The translations under genes were made by a program, and so were the position numbers. From contig CAZGMS010000098.1 in the NCBI GenBank assembly GCA_964526915.1, positions 1 through 19,187 on the forward strand: a stretch of DNA of 19,187 bases, read 5' to 3'. Below, one piece after another: positions 1 through 7,196 of the stretch (positions are counted from its first letter, which is position 1; the number at the start of each line of letters is the position of its first letter). The DNA comes from JAHJDR01 sp964526915 (GTDB taxonomy: Bacteria; UBA10199; JADGCS01). The notes beneath the pieces are model-generated. The model saw only the letters and a program-made list of their open reading frames with translations. It made no database searches and was not told the DNA's origin.

Positions 1-1248
1 AATGTGCCTAAAAATATTTTCGCGCACGACAATCGCGTCGTCAATGAGCAGTCCCACGGCCAAGCTGAGCGCCATGAGACTCATCACGTTGTACGAAAAA
101 CCGGCCGCCAACATCAGAACAAACGCGCCCAGCAGGGAATTGGGGATCGCGATGCCGGTGATGACGGTGGAGCGGACATTGCCCAGAAAAAACAGGACGA
201 CGATGATGGTCAGCGCGATGCCCAGAAGAATGGACATCCGGACATCGTCCACATTCATCTGGATATTTTCCGCACCGTCCCAGACCAGTTCCATTTTGAT
301 GCTGGGGTCGGTTTTTTTGAGCTCTTCGTTGAGGGTCGCCAGCTTGTGTTTGATGCCGTTCATGACCGCGATGGTATTGGATTTGGATTGTTTGAACACG
401 TTCAAAATGAGGGCTGGCTGGCCATTGATGAACGTGCGTGAGGTTTCGTCCTCGAGCGTGTCGTGGATGCTGGCCAGGTCTCCCACGCGCACGGGGACGT
501 CGTTGGCGATGAACGAAACCACCGTGTTATTGATTTTATCGAGCGAGGTGAATTCCCCCATCAGGCGAAAGACGCTTTCTTCCTTGTCGTTGTCCACCCT
601 GCCGATGGGAATATTCTGGCCGGTCAGGGCGATCTGCTGTACGACCTGGGAGGCCGAGATTTCATACTGGCGCAGTTTGTTGAGGTTTAGCTGTACCTGA
701 ATCTCACGCTTCCGCCCCCCCTGAATTTCGACCAGGCCCACCTGATCGACTTGTTGCAGTTTGGGTTTGATGACCTGATCAGCCAGATCGTAAAGATCCT
801 TGGCGGGCAGGTTGGCGGACAGTGATGCCATTGCGATTGGCATGTTGGCGGCGTCTAGCCTGCGGATGATGGGTTCTTCGACATCCTCGGGCAGTTCGTT
901 TCTGATGAGAGCGATGCTGTTGCGCACCTGCTGTTCGGCGTCTTTGATGTCCACGTCCAGATTAAACTCCGCGATCACGACGCTCACGTTTTCCTTGTTG
1001 ACCGAAGACAGACCCTTGAGTCCGGACACAGAACTCATTTCGTCTTCCAATACCTTGGAAATCTGGGTTTCCACATCGGCCGGCGAGGCACCCGGGTAGA
1101 GGGTGGTGACACTCACGACGGGGAACGACACGTCGGGAAAGAAATCCACAGCCATGCGGCCAAGCGAAATCGCCCCGAGTACGATGATCAGAATGAAGAT
1201 GCAGGTGATGAAAATGGGGCGATTGATGGAAAGTTTGGGAATGTTCAT
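1..1248 (-). CDS. RND efflux transporter (AcrB/HAE1 type), N-terminal part, runs off the window
   Basis: Inner-membrane proton-driven pump subunit that works with a periplasmic adaptor and a TolC-type channel to export hydrophobic or amphiphilic compounds. My translation of the reverse strand from ATG 1248 gives 416 uninterrupted codons to the window edge. It opens MNIPKLSINRPIF with a first membrane helix at about residues 11-28. The periplasmic porter region follows (FFPDVSFPVVSV...YPGAS...VETQI, then QVRNSIALIRNELP). Hydrophobic helices return from about residue 330. The LAVGLLIDDAIVVREN motif places two adjacent aspartates at 403-404, matching the proton-relay DD of AcrB helix 4. About 60% of a usual 1,000-residue RND protein is outside the window. 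It lies downstream of the TolC-family gene on the same strand, with about 230 bp of repeats between. No Shine-Dalgarno is visible: the ATG is preceded by five T and then a heptamer array. The family call is firm; the substrate cannot be inferred. Confidence 0.93.
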   Translation of the reverse strand, partial: MNIPKLSINRPIFITCIFILIIVLGAISLGRMAVDFFPDVSFPVVSVTTLYPGASPADVETQISKVLEDEMSSVSGLKGLSSVNKENVSVVIAEFNLDVDIKDAEQQVRNSIALIRNELPEDVEEPIIRRLDAANMPIAMASLSANLPAKDLYDLADQVIKPKLQQVDQVGLVEIQGGRKREIQVQLNLNKLRQYEISASQVVQQIALTGQNIPIGRVDNDKEESVFRLMGEFTSLDKINNTVVSFIANDVPVRVGDLASIHDTLEDETSRTFINGQPALILNVFKQSKSNTIAVMNGIKHKLATLNEELKKTDPSIKMELVWDGAENIQMNVDDVRMSILLGIALTIIVVLFFLGNVRSTVITGIAIPNSLLGAFVLMLAAGFSYNVMSLMALSLAVGLLIDDAIVVRENIFRHI

Positions 1249-1253
1249 AAAAA

Positions 1254-1283
1254 CGTAAATCGTAAATCGTGGATCGTGGATCG
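1254..1283 (-). repeat. Heptamer tandem array A, upstream of the RND start codon
   Basis: On the minus strand this reads as two CGATCCA units followed by two CGATTTA units and a trailing CG. It ends five T before the RND ATG at 1248. The unit length is exactly 7 nt with no interruption. Two of the units carry GATC. The array reads toward the gene, as do the arrays before gatE and dnaG. Confidence 0.85.
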
Positions 1284-1291
1284 AAAAGCGT

Positions 1292-1373
1292 GTCATCCCA
1301 GCGCAGGCTGGGATCCATGCTTTCGAAAATTCTGGATTCCTCCCTGCAAAGGCAGGGATCACGCAGGAATGAC
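1292..1373. repeat. 82-bp composite palindromic intergenic element
   Basis: The outer ends are GTCAT and ATGAC in inverted orientation. Inside are two hairpins: an 8-bp stem (1295-1302 with 1307-1314, loop GCAG) and a 7-bp stem (1341-1347 with 1352-1358, loop AAAG). They are separated by GGATCCA and CTGGATTCC segments. This layout resembles the widespread REP-like palindromes with GTCATTCC...GGAATGAC ends that are dispersed between genes in many proteobacterial genomes. No transposase is present, so it is at most a non-autonomous element. It could act as an attenuator or mRNA-stabilising structure between the TolC and RND genes. Confidence 0.75.
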
Positions 1374-1445
1374 GTTTATTTTCTGGATCACCATGTCATT
1401 CTAAATCATAACAAGCTCAGGGCTTCTCATGATGATGCTGGCATA

Positions 1446-1480
1446 CGATCCACTATTTACGATCCACGACCCACGTTATT
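1446..1480 (+). repeat. Heptamer tandem array B, overlapping the 3' end of the TolC-family gene
   Basis: Read on the plus strand: CGATCCA, CTATTTA, CGATCCA, CGACCCA and CGTTATT, all in register at 7 nt. The last unit contains the stop codon of the minus-strand TolC-family gene (1476-1478), so the array edge lies in that gene's final codons. It faces array A in inverted orientation. Together they bracket the palindromic element at 1292-1373. It is more decayed than the other arrays. Confidence 0.7.
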
Positions 1481-2951
1481 CAATCAACTCACAACTCACC
1501 CGGTCAAAATACTGCAACGTTTGCAACACATTCGACGCGCGCTCCTGCGAGACAGCCTGCAAGTCGATCTGCGTTTTGAGCAGGTTTGTTTTTTGTTGTG
1601 TCAGCTCAAATAAACTGATTTTGCCCAGCGCATAGCGCTCCTGCAACAGGGCAACCTGTTCACGAGCCTGCGCCACGGCCTGACTGAGTTGCCGTGTTTT
1701 GTCTCTGAGTAAAAGGATGTTCGTCTGGGTTTTTTCCCAAAGTCCCTGCTGTTCCCCCTGCCGTTTGTCCCATTGAAAAGAAGCTGTGTTCTTGGCGGCC
1801 AGGGCCAATTCGCGGTTGGCCTTGATTTTTTTGATGGAGGGTTGCCAGTTGAAGGAAAGCCCCACGGAGTAGGTTGGCCAGTCGAGGCTACCCATGTTGT
1901 CGTAGCCCTGTGCGCCGGTGGTCGCGGCGCCCGTGGTGCTGGCCTGCCCCGTCAGTGACAGGCCAGGGATGTTTTGCCTATTGAGGGCCTTTGCCTGCAG
2001 AGCGGCCTTGTCTTTGGCTGTTTCCAGCAGGGTAAATTCCTGAGACAGGCCCGGATCAAAAAGCGTATTCGTGATTGTGTTTTCACACGCGCTTGTTCTG
2101 GTGTTGATGGCGGTCACGGTCATTTGCGGGGAAACAGGGGTCTGGTTCAGGCCGAGAAGGGACGTGAGCGACGTCTCGACTAAAGTGATCGTGCGATCGA
2201 TATCGCGCAGGGCGGCTTGTTGTGACGAAATGGTGGACTGAATTCCCAGAAGATCACTTTTTTCGGCCAGAGAGCGTTCTACCTTTGTGGCCAGAGAGTC
2301 CTCGAGCGCTTTGAAATCGCTGATCATGGCTGTCGCGTAACCGCGAACGCTTTTGAGGACCGGGAGTTGGTAGTACAGATCCAGCGCCAAGGCTGTGAAT
2401 TTATGCCTGACCAGTGCCTCCTGAAGCTTGGCTGCGTCAGCATCCAGTTGGGCCATCTCGATCTGCTTGGAGGAAAGGTAGCCCAAAAAATCCTGCGTGA
2501 GGTCCAGCGAAATTTGTACGTAAGTCTCGGGTTGATAATAGGTGATGGGGTAGGGCAGGAGCGGGTTTGGTGGCGAGGCGTCACCAAAATGGTAGCGCGA
2601 AAAACTGTGTCCCGTGCCTACGGACACGCCGTAAGGAGTGCGTGATTGTAAATAGGTTTGCCAAAACAGCGTTTGATAACTGGCGGGTTCGAAGGGGCTC
2701 AACGGTTGGCTCTGACTGTCTTGATAGGACGCTGTCGACGAAATTTGTGGTGTGTAAAAACTGCCTTTCAGGGCATTGAGAGTCGCCCGTGCGGCGCGGG
2801 TGTTTTCGGACATCGCCTTGAGGTCGTAATTGCTGGCGGTGATGGCACGCACAATGTCGTTCGGGGTGCGCAGGGTCGTTTGCGCAGAAGCGACGACAGA
2901 ACAGGTCAACAAGACAGCGAGGGATAATATGCTTGGGACGAAATTCCTCAT
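1476..2951 (-). CDS. TolC-family outer-membrane efflux channel
   Basis: Outer-membrane/periplasmic tunnel protein that forms the exit duct of tripartite efflux or type I secretion systems. The 491-residue product starts with a clear signal peptide, cleaved most likely after ASA (residue 23). The mature part is long, helical and rich in A, Q, L, T and S, as in the OEP family. The typical C-terminal repeat segment is visible (ALYDLG-like counterpart ERYALGKISLFELTQQKTNLLKTQ), followed by a helix ending in SCELIE. Length is close to that of E. coli TolC. The gene precedes the RND pump gene on the same strand, which fits one efflux system. No adaptor (HlyD/AcrA) gene lies between or just upstream. 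There is no obvious Shine-Dalgarno before ATG 2951. The last codons overlap heptamer array B. Family assignment is secure; partner and substrate are inferred only. Confidence 0.92.
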   Translation of the reverse strand: MRNFVPSILSLAVLLTCSVVASAQTTLRTPNDIVRAITASNYDLKAMSENTRAARATLNALKGSFYTPQISSTASYQDSQSQPLSPFEPASYQTLFWQTYLQSRTPYGVSVGTGHSFSRYHFGDASPPNPLLPYPITYYQPETYVQISLDLTQDFLGYLSSKQIEMAQLDADAAKLQEALVRHKFTALALDLYYQLPVLKSVRGYATAMISDFKALEDSLATKVERSLAEKSDLLGIQSTISSQQAALRDIDRTITLVETSLTSLLGLNQTPVSPQMTVTAINTRTSACENTITNTLFDPGLSQEFTLLETAKDKAALQAKALNRQNIPGLSLTGQASTTGAATTGAQGYDNMGSLDWPTYSVGLSFNWQPSIKKIKANRELALAAKNTASFQWDKRQGEQQGLWEKTQTNILLLRDKTRQLSQAVAQAREQVALLQERYALGKISLFELTQQKTNLLKTQIDLQAVSQERASNVLQTLQYFDRVSCELIE

Positions 2952-3112
2952 TTTTGCAGGACCAGTTATTGCAACAGTTCGCTTGATGAAGTGTTGCCGG
3001 TTGCGAGCGTGATCAACTTTATTACATTTGTTTGAAAAGGGACAAGTGAATTTTGAAAACCATTTGGGCAGACAGGCATTGCTTTTTCGGTGGGCTTTCC
3101 CTATGAGGCCCC

Positions 3113-4033
3113 ATGTTGCACTGGGTGAAAAAACATCAGATCATCATCGGTGATTTCGCGTTGATTTGCATGACTGTGATTTGGGGTTCGACCTTTTTCG
3201 TGGTCAAGGACCAACTGCGATTCATCGATCCGGTGACGATGGTCTTTTATCGCTTTGCGGCCGCGTCCCTGATTCTGGGCCTGTATTTGTTTTTTCGCCG
3301 GATCCCCCTGTTTCATAACTGGCGCCGTGGGCTCATTGTGGGGTTCTGGTTGTGGGTGATTTATGTGGCGCAGAACATTGGCATGCTCTACACCACGGCC
3401 TCGAATTCAGGTTTCATCACGGCGCTCAACATCGTTTTCGTCCCCATTTTGTCACTGATGATGTTCAGGCACATGCCGTCCAAGACCAGAATACTGGCCT
3501 CGTGCGTATCGGTGACGGGGATGTGGTTGTTGACGGGCGGCCTTCATGGCATGAACTGCGGTGATGTGATCACGTTGTTCTCTGCTCTGGCCTGTGCGTT
3601 TTATGTTTTGTATTCCGACAAATATCTCAAGCAGGGAATGTCCCCCGTGGTCCTGTGTTTTCAGTCCCTGTTTGTTGTCTTTGTCCTGTCGTTTGTCTGG
3701 ATGGTGGTTCTCCAACGACCTTTTGAATTGAATCCAAGCCGCACGTTGGGTGCCTTGCTGTACCTCACGTTGGTGGCGACCGTGTTGGCGTTCACGGTCA
3801 ATTTGTATGTGCAAAAGATTTCCACGCCCATGAGGGTGACGCTCATTTATGCCTCGGAGCCTGTGTTTGCGGCGTTGTTTGCCTGCTATTTTTTGGGGGA
3901 GAGCCTGAATCGCGTACAGTGGCTTGGAGGCGGGTTGATTGTTCTGGCCATGATGCTGTCGGAACTCAAAAGACCCGTTTTGAAAATGATGGGTCGAATA
4001 GGGGCCGGTCGTGACCGGCCCTCAAAGGGATAA
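3113..4033 (+). CDS. EamA/DMT-family permease
   Basis: Inner-membrane transporter of the drug/metabolite superfamily; the family moves amino acids, nucleotide sugars, drugs and other small metabolites. The 306-residue protein has the typical two-repeat EamA layout of about ten hydrophobic helices. Repeat one begins with FALICMTVIWGSTFFVVKDQL, including the WGS motif common in this family. Repeat two carries STPMRVTLIYASEPVFAALFACYFLGESL, the characteristic end-of-domain motif with E and P in the SEPV turn. The start at 3113 has TGAGG at 3104-3108 at normal spacing. It is divergent from the TolC-family gene. Its stop is 4 bp before the CoaC-like gene, so the two are probably co-transcribed, although no functional link is evident. 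A G+C-rich hairpin lies within its last codons. Substrate unknown. Confidence 0.92.
   Translation: MLHWVKKHQIIIGDFALICMTVIWGSTFFVVKDQLRFIDPVTMVFYRFAAASLILGLYLFFRRIPLFHNWRRGLIVGFWLWVIYVAQNIGMLYTTASNSGFITALNIVFVPILSLMMFRHMPSKTRILASCVSVTGMWLLTGGLHGMNCGDVITLFSALACAFYVLYSDKYLKQGMSPVVLCFQSLFVVFVLSFVWMVVLQRPFELNPSRTLGALLYLTLVATVLAFTVNLYVQKISTPMRVTLIYASEPVFAALFACYFLGESLNRVQWLGGGLIVLAMMLSELKRPVLKMMGRIGAGRDRPSKG
4002..4021 (+). other. G+C-rich hairpin at the EamA/coaC junction
   Basis: GGGCCGGTC (4002-4010) and GACCGGCCC (4013-4021) form a perfect 9-bp inverted repeat around GT. It sits just before the EamA stop and just before the Shine-Dalgarno (AAAGGGA, 4024-4030) of the next gene. There is no T run, so it is not a terminator. 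It could affect mRNA processing or coupling between the two genes, but no function is shown. Confidence 0.5.
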
Positions 4034-4037
4034 CCAT

Positions 4038-4592
4038 ATGAAAAATAAATCTAAAACAATTGTGATTGGCGTGACAGGTGGCATTGCGTCCTACAAAACC
4101 TGCGAGGCCGTGCGCCTGTTGATCAAGGAAGGACACGCGGTTCATGTGGTCATGACGGAGCACGCACAGAAGTTTGTGACCCCACTCACATTCCAAACAT
4201 TGACCGGTAATCCTGTGGCGACCGATATGTTTAAACTTATGCAGGAATCAGAAATTGGCCACATCAAATTGGCTGATTCTGCCGATGTGGTTCTGGTATG
4301 CCCGGCCACAGCCAATATCATTGCCAAAGCGGCCCATGGCATTTGTGATGATTTTTTATCCACAATTCTTCTGGCCACCAAGGCCCCCATCATCATGGCT
4401 CCGAGCATGAACGTAAATATGTGGGAGAATCCCATCACACAAGATAATGTAAACGCTCTCAACAAGCGCGGTGTTCAATTTGTGGGTCCCGATGAAGGTG
4501 TCTTGGCGTGCGGTTATGCGGGCAAGGGGAGGATGTCAGAACCAGAAAAAATAGTCTTAGCCGTCAACAGGGTTGTCAAATCCAGCCGATAA
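4038..4592 (+). CDS. coaC: Flavoprotein, phosphopantothenoylcysteine decarboxylase (CoaC) type, stand-alone
   Basis: FMN enzyme of coenzyme A synthesis that decarboxylates 4'-phosphopantothenoylcysteine to 4'-phosphopantetheine. The 184-residue protein starts with the flavin-binding GVTGGIASYK. It keeps the catalytic landmarks at the positions known in E. coli Dfp: His75 (in GHIKLAD), Asn125 in PSMNVNMW, and Cys158 in the substrate-clamp motif VLACGYAGKGRM. CPATANIIAK is the PASANT-like FMN motif. In most bacteria this domain is fused to the CoaB synthetase domain (total about 400 residues). Here translation stops right after the CoaC domain and nothing CoaB-like follows. I chose ATG 4038 over the in-frame GTG 4011 because AAAGGGA lies 7 nt upstream and homology begins there. 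A related HFCD-family decarboxylase (UbiX- or lantibiotic-type) is less likely given the three intact CoaC residues. Confidence 0.88.
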   Translation: MKNKSKTIVIGVTGGIASYKTCEAVRLLIKEGHAVHVVMTEHAQKFVTPLTFQTLTGNPVATDMFKLMQESEIGHIKLADSADVVLVCPATANIIAKAAHGICDDFLSTILLATKAPIIMAPSMNVNMWENPITQDNVNALNKRGVQFVGPDEGVLACGYAGKGRMSEPEKIVLAVNRVVKSSR

Positions 4593-4610
4593 AAGGGTTT
4601 GCAGGAGATA

Positions 4611-4638
4611 GGGGTTATCCACACCCCAAGGTTTTTTT
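4611..4638 (+). terminator. Possible Rho-independent terminator after coaC
   Basis: GGGGT (4611-4615) pairs with ACCCC (4623-4627) around a 7-nt loop, followed by AAGG and seven T (4632-4638). It sits 19 nt after the coaC stop. The stem is short, and the loop region overlaps a DnaA-box-like 9-mer at 4615-4623, so another role is possible. Confidence 0.4.
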
Positions 4639-4764
4639 CTCAAAACGGGGCTTTTTGGCTCAATCTTTTAAAATGACGTAACTTGACGATATTATAGTCT
4701 AAAACACAAAACAAAACACGTTCGACATTTTTGTTCAACCGACTTATCCACTTTCTGTGGATAA
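4615..4764. promoter_or_regulatory. Cluster of three DnaA-box-like sites, two in a palindrome
   Basis: TTATCCACA at 4615-4623 matches the DnaA-box consensus TTATNCACA exactly. TTATCCACT at 4744-4752 has one mismatch. TGTGGATAA at 4756-4764 is an exact match on the minus strand. The last two lie in a perfect 10-bp inverted repeat (4742-4751 with 4757-4766, 5-nt loop). An AT-rich stretch separates the first site from the pair. This could be DnaA-dependent regulation of acs or coaC, a DnaA-titrating site, or part of an origin. No dnaA, dnaN or other usual origin neighbour is in the window. Confidence 0.45.
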
Positions 4765-5071
4765 GTTTTGGCAATATTGATTGGTCTTGCGTTTGCGGGT
4801 AAAAGGGGTTTTGGAATACTCAGTCTTGGGGTTGTTAGTTGGTCAAGCATTTTTTTGGCAGAAGCAGGAGAGGGTCAAAAAATACTTGTGGCAAGAAAAA
4901 GGTTGCCTGAGATAAATCATATGGCGTAAAAGGCCCTCCCATAGTAGTCAGGCCACGCCTGATGCGGCAGTTTTTGTCGATTGACAGGGATGTAGTCGCG
5001 GTTTGGCTGTGAGCTGAGGAAAAGGTTTTTTTCAATTATTAATTTTGTCACACTCACTGAAAGGAGAATCC

Positions 5072-7060
5072 ATGACAGAACAGAAAAAAGGCAGCATGCA
5101 GTCTCTCATGCAGGAGACACGCAAGTTTCCCCCATCACAAAGCATTCAGTCCAAGGCTTATCTCAACAACATGAGTACCTACAAAAAAATGTGGGAAGCC
5201 TCAATCAACAACCCCGATAGCTTCTGGCTGGAACAGGCCAAGGAACTCAAGTGGTTCAAGTTCCCCAAAAAGACTCTGGAATACAAGTGGGACACTCAAG
5301 GCCGCAAGATTGAGCACACATGGTTTGCCGATGGCACACTCAACGTGAGCGTCAACTGTCTGGATCGCCACATGGGCACTCCTACAGAAAATAAAGTCGC
5401 CATCATATGGCAGGGCGATAACGATAGCGATGTCAGAAAAATCACCTACAAGGAACTGTATAACGATGTGTGCAAGTTTGCCAATGTGCTTAAGGCCCAC
5501 GGCATCAAAAAGGGAGACCGCATTTCCATTTATCTTCCGATGGTTCCCGAACTCACAGTGGCCATGTTGGCTTGCACACGCATTGGTGCCATTCACTCCG
5601 TGATCTTTGGCGGGTTCAGTGCGGATTCCATCAAGGATCGCTCGAATGACTCCGAATGCAAGATGCTTATCACCTCCAACACCTCACGTCGTGGCGGCAA
5701 GTTCATTCACCTCAAGAACATTGCAGACGAAGCCCTGAAGAACACACCCAGCATGCAACAGTGCATTGTCGTCAATGTGGCCAATGATCCCTGCAACATG
5801 CAGGCCGGCCGCGATTTCTGGTATCACGACGAAATGGCCAAGGTCAGCGCTGATTGTCCTCCCGCGGAAATGGGCGCCGAAGATCCGCTGTTCATTCTTT
5901 ACACCTCTGGTTCCACCGGCAAACCAAAAGGCGTGGTCCACACGACAGGTGGTTATCTTCTGCATGTGGCTATGACACACAAATACATTTTCGACATTCA
6001 CACAGACGACGTTTGGTGGTGCACAGCCGATATCGGTTGGGTCACAGGCCACAGTTACATCGCTTATGGTCCGCTGGTTAACGGTGCGACCCAGGTCATG
6101 TTCGAAGGCATCCCCACATATCCAGACGGTGGTCGTTTTTGGCAGGTCTGTGACAAGTTTGGCGTCACCGTTTTCTACACAGCCCCCACAGCCATTCGCG
6201 CCCTCATGAGACTGGGCACAGACCTTCCCAAAAAATACAAACTCAACACGTTGCGTATTTTGGGTTCGGTCGGCGAACCCATCAATCCCGAGGCCTGGAT
6301 CTGGTATCACGAAAATATCGGTCACGGCAAATGTCCCATCATGGACACTTGGTGGCAGACTGAGACCGGTGGCATCCTGATTTCTCCTCTGCCCGGCGTC
6401 ACCACACTGAAACCCGGTTCGGCCACCATGCCGTTCTTTGGTGTGGATCCCGTGGTCTTGCGTGATGACGGTTCAGAATGTTCGCTCAATGAAGGCGGGA
6501 AGCTCTGTATTCGTAAACCCTGGCCAGGAATGATGCGCACCATGTATGGCGCTCATGATCGCTTTATCGAAACCTACTTTACCATGTACAACAACCTGTA
6601 TTTCACAGGTGACGGTTGTCGCAAGGACGAAGATGGTGATTACTGGCTCATGGGCCGAATCGATGACGTGGTGAACGTCTCTGGTCACCGCATTGGTACC
6701 GCTGAGGTCGAAAGCGCGCTGGTCAGCCATCTTAAAGTGGCCGAAGCCGCTGTGACCCCCATGCCGCACGAGATCAAGGGGCAGGCGTTGTACGCTTATG
6801 TGACCCTGAAGGATGGCATTGCGGAGAGTGAAGAACTCAAAAAGGAACTGGTCAATCACGTCCGTAAGGAAATCGGTCCCATCGCGGCTCCCGATGTGAT
6901 TCAGTTTGCCAAGGCCCTGCCCAAGACCCGTTCGGGCAAGATCATGCGCCGCATTTTGCGCAAGATCGCGGCCAACGAGATCGACAGCTTGGGTGATGTC
7001 ACCACGTTGGCCGATCCGCACGTGGTCGATGATCTGGTCAAGAACCGTCACACAGCGTGA
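5072..7060 (+). CDS. acs: Acetyl-CoA synthetase (AMP-forming)
   Basis: Cytoplasmic enzyme that activates acetate with ATP to acetyl-AMP and then forms acetyl-CoA. At 662 residues it has the usual Acs length. The adenylate-forming P-loop YTSGSTGKPKG is at 277-287. Further family motifs are WWCTADIGWVTGHSYIAYGPL, the acetate-pocket and A-motif segment DTWWQTETG, the hinge region GDYWLMGRIDDVVNVSGHRIGTAEVE, and the C-terminal PKTRSGKIMRR with Lys623. That lysine corresponds to the one acetylated by Pat-type enzymes and deacetylated by CobB/sirtuins in other bacteria, so similar control is likely. I chose ATG 5072, which has AAGGAG five nt upstream, over the in-frame TTG 5045. The gene is monocistronic: a long leader lies upstream, and a strong terminator lies downstream, facing the convergent phosphofructokinase gene. 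Confidence 0.97.
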   Translation: MTEQKKGSMQSLMQETRKFPPSQSIQSKAYLNNMSTYKKMWEASINNPDSFWLEQAKELKWFKFPKKTLEYKWDTQGRKIEHTWFADGTLNVSVNCLDRHMGTPTENKVAIIWQGDNDSDVRKITYKELYNDVCKFANVLKAHGIKKGDRISIYLPMVPELTVAMLACTRIGAIHSVIFGGFSADSIKDRSNDSECKMLITSNTSRRGGKFIHLKNIADEALKNTPSMQQCIVVNVANDPCNMQAGRDFWYHDEMAKVSADCPPAEMGAEDPLFILYTSGSTGKPKGVVHTTGGYLLHVAMTHKYIFDIHTDDVWWCTADIGWVTGHSYIAYGPLVNGATQVMFEGIPTYPDGGRFWQVCDKFGVTVFYTAPTAIRALMRLGTDLPKKYKLNTLRILGSVGEPINPEAWIWYHENIGHGKCPIMDTWWQTETGGILISPLPGVTTLKPGSATMPFFGVDPVVLRDDGSECSLNEGGKLCIRKPWPGMMRTMYGAHDRFIETYFTMYNNLYFTGDGCRKDEDGDYWLMGRIDDVVNVSGHRIGTAEVESALVSHLKVAEAAVTPMPHEIKGQALYAYVTLKDGIAESEELKKELVNHVRKEIGPIAAPDVIQFAKALPKTRSGKIMRRILRKIAANEIDSLGDVTTLADPHVVDDLVKNRHTA

Positions 7061-7103
7061 CCCTTCGACTCGCTGAGCTCGCTCAGGGCAGGCCCTTCGA
7101 CTC
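7061..7103. repeat. CCCTTCGACTC dispersed-repeat fragment
   Basis: CCCTTCGACTC occurs at 7061-7071 and again at 7093-7103, a 32-bp period. Between them is the palindrome CTGAGC-TC-GCTCAG followed by GGGCAGG. This wording is that of a dispersed intergenic repeat I recognise from many unrelated bacterial genomes. It starts directly after the acs stop codon, so the acs 3' end and the repeat abut. Confidence 0.65.
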
Positions 7104-7120
7104 AGTTTAGAAAATATTCA

Positions 7121-7155
7121 AAGGCCGGATGCCGCAGGGTATCCGGCCTTTTTTA
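7121..7155 (+). terminator. Rho-independent terminator between acs and the phosphofructokinase gene
   Basis: AAGGCCGGAT (7121-7130) and ATCCGGCCTT (7141-7150) form a perfect 10-bp stem with a 10-nt loop, followed by T residues to 7154. It ends acs transcription. On the minus strand the stem is followed by TTTGAATATTTTCT, which is fairly U-rich, so it may also end the convergent phosphofructokinase transcript. Confidence 0.88.
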
Positions 7156-7196
7156 TCGAAAGTGTCATTCACACGTTTTGTATGGGACGGGAGCGG

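Larger units (their letters stand above)
4593..5071. other. Gene-free intergenic region of about 480 bp
   Basis: No credible gene is seen on either strand. The left half holds a hairpin with a T run, an AT-rich stretch (about 4660-4720) and three DnaA-box-like 9-mers. The right half holds a 6-bp hairpin (TCAGGC 4948-4953 with GCCTGA 4957-4962). It also has a TTGACA at 4981-4986 that could be the -35 of an acs promoter, but no good -10 sits at 16-18 nt from it. The acs Shine-Dalgarno is AAGGAG at 5061-5066. I found no sigma-54 GG/GC pair with the required spacing. Confidence 0.6.

Noticed and set aside
2..700. Long plus-strand open frames over the RND region
   Set aside because: They are antisense to a clear RND transporter with conserved motifs; their composition is low-complexity and no family is recognisable.
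4011..4037. Upstream GTG start for coaC
   Set aside because: It lies inside the junction hairpin; ATG 4038 has its own Shine-Dalgarno, and the catalytic residues then fall at the E. coli Dfp numbers.
4860..4910. Sigma-54 promoter upstream of acs
   Set aside because: Candidate TGGCA...TTGCC has 13 nt between GG and GC instead of the required 10.
4835..5035. Minus-strand 66-codon open frame in the coaC/acs gap
   Set aside because: It would need a TTG start, has no ribosome site, and its product shows no recognisable domain.
5045..5071. Upstream TTG start for acs
   Set aside because: The ATG at 5072 has AAGGAG five nt upstream, and that same Shine-Dalgarno would lie inside the extension.
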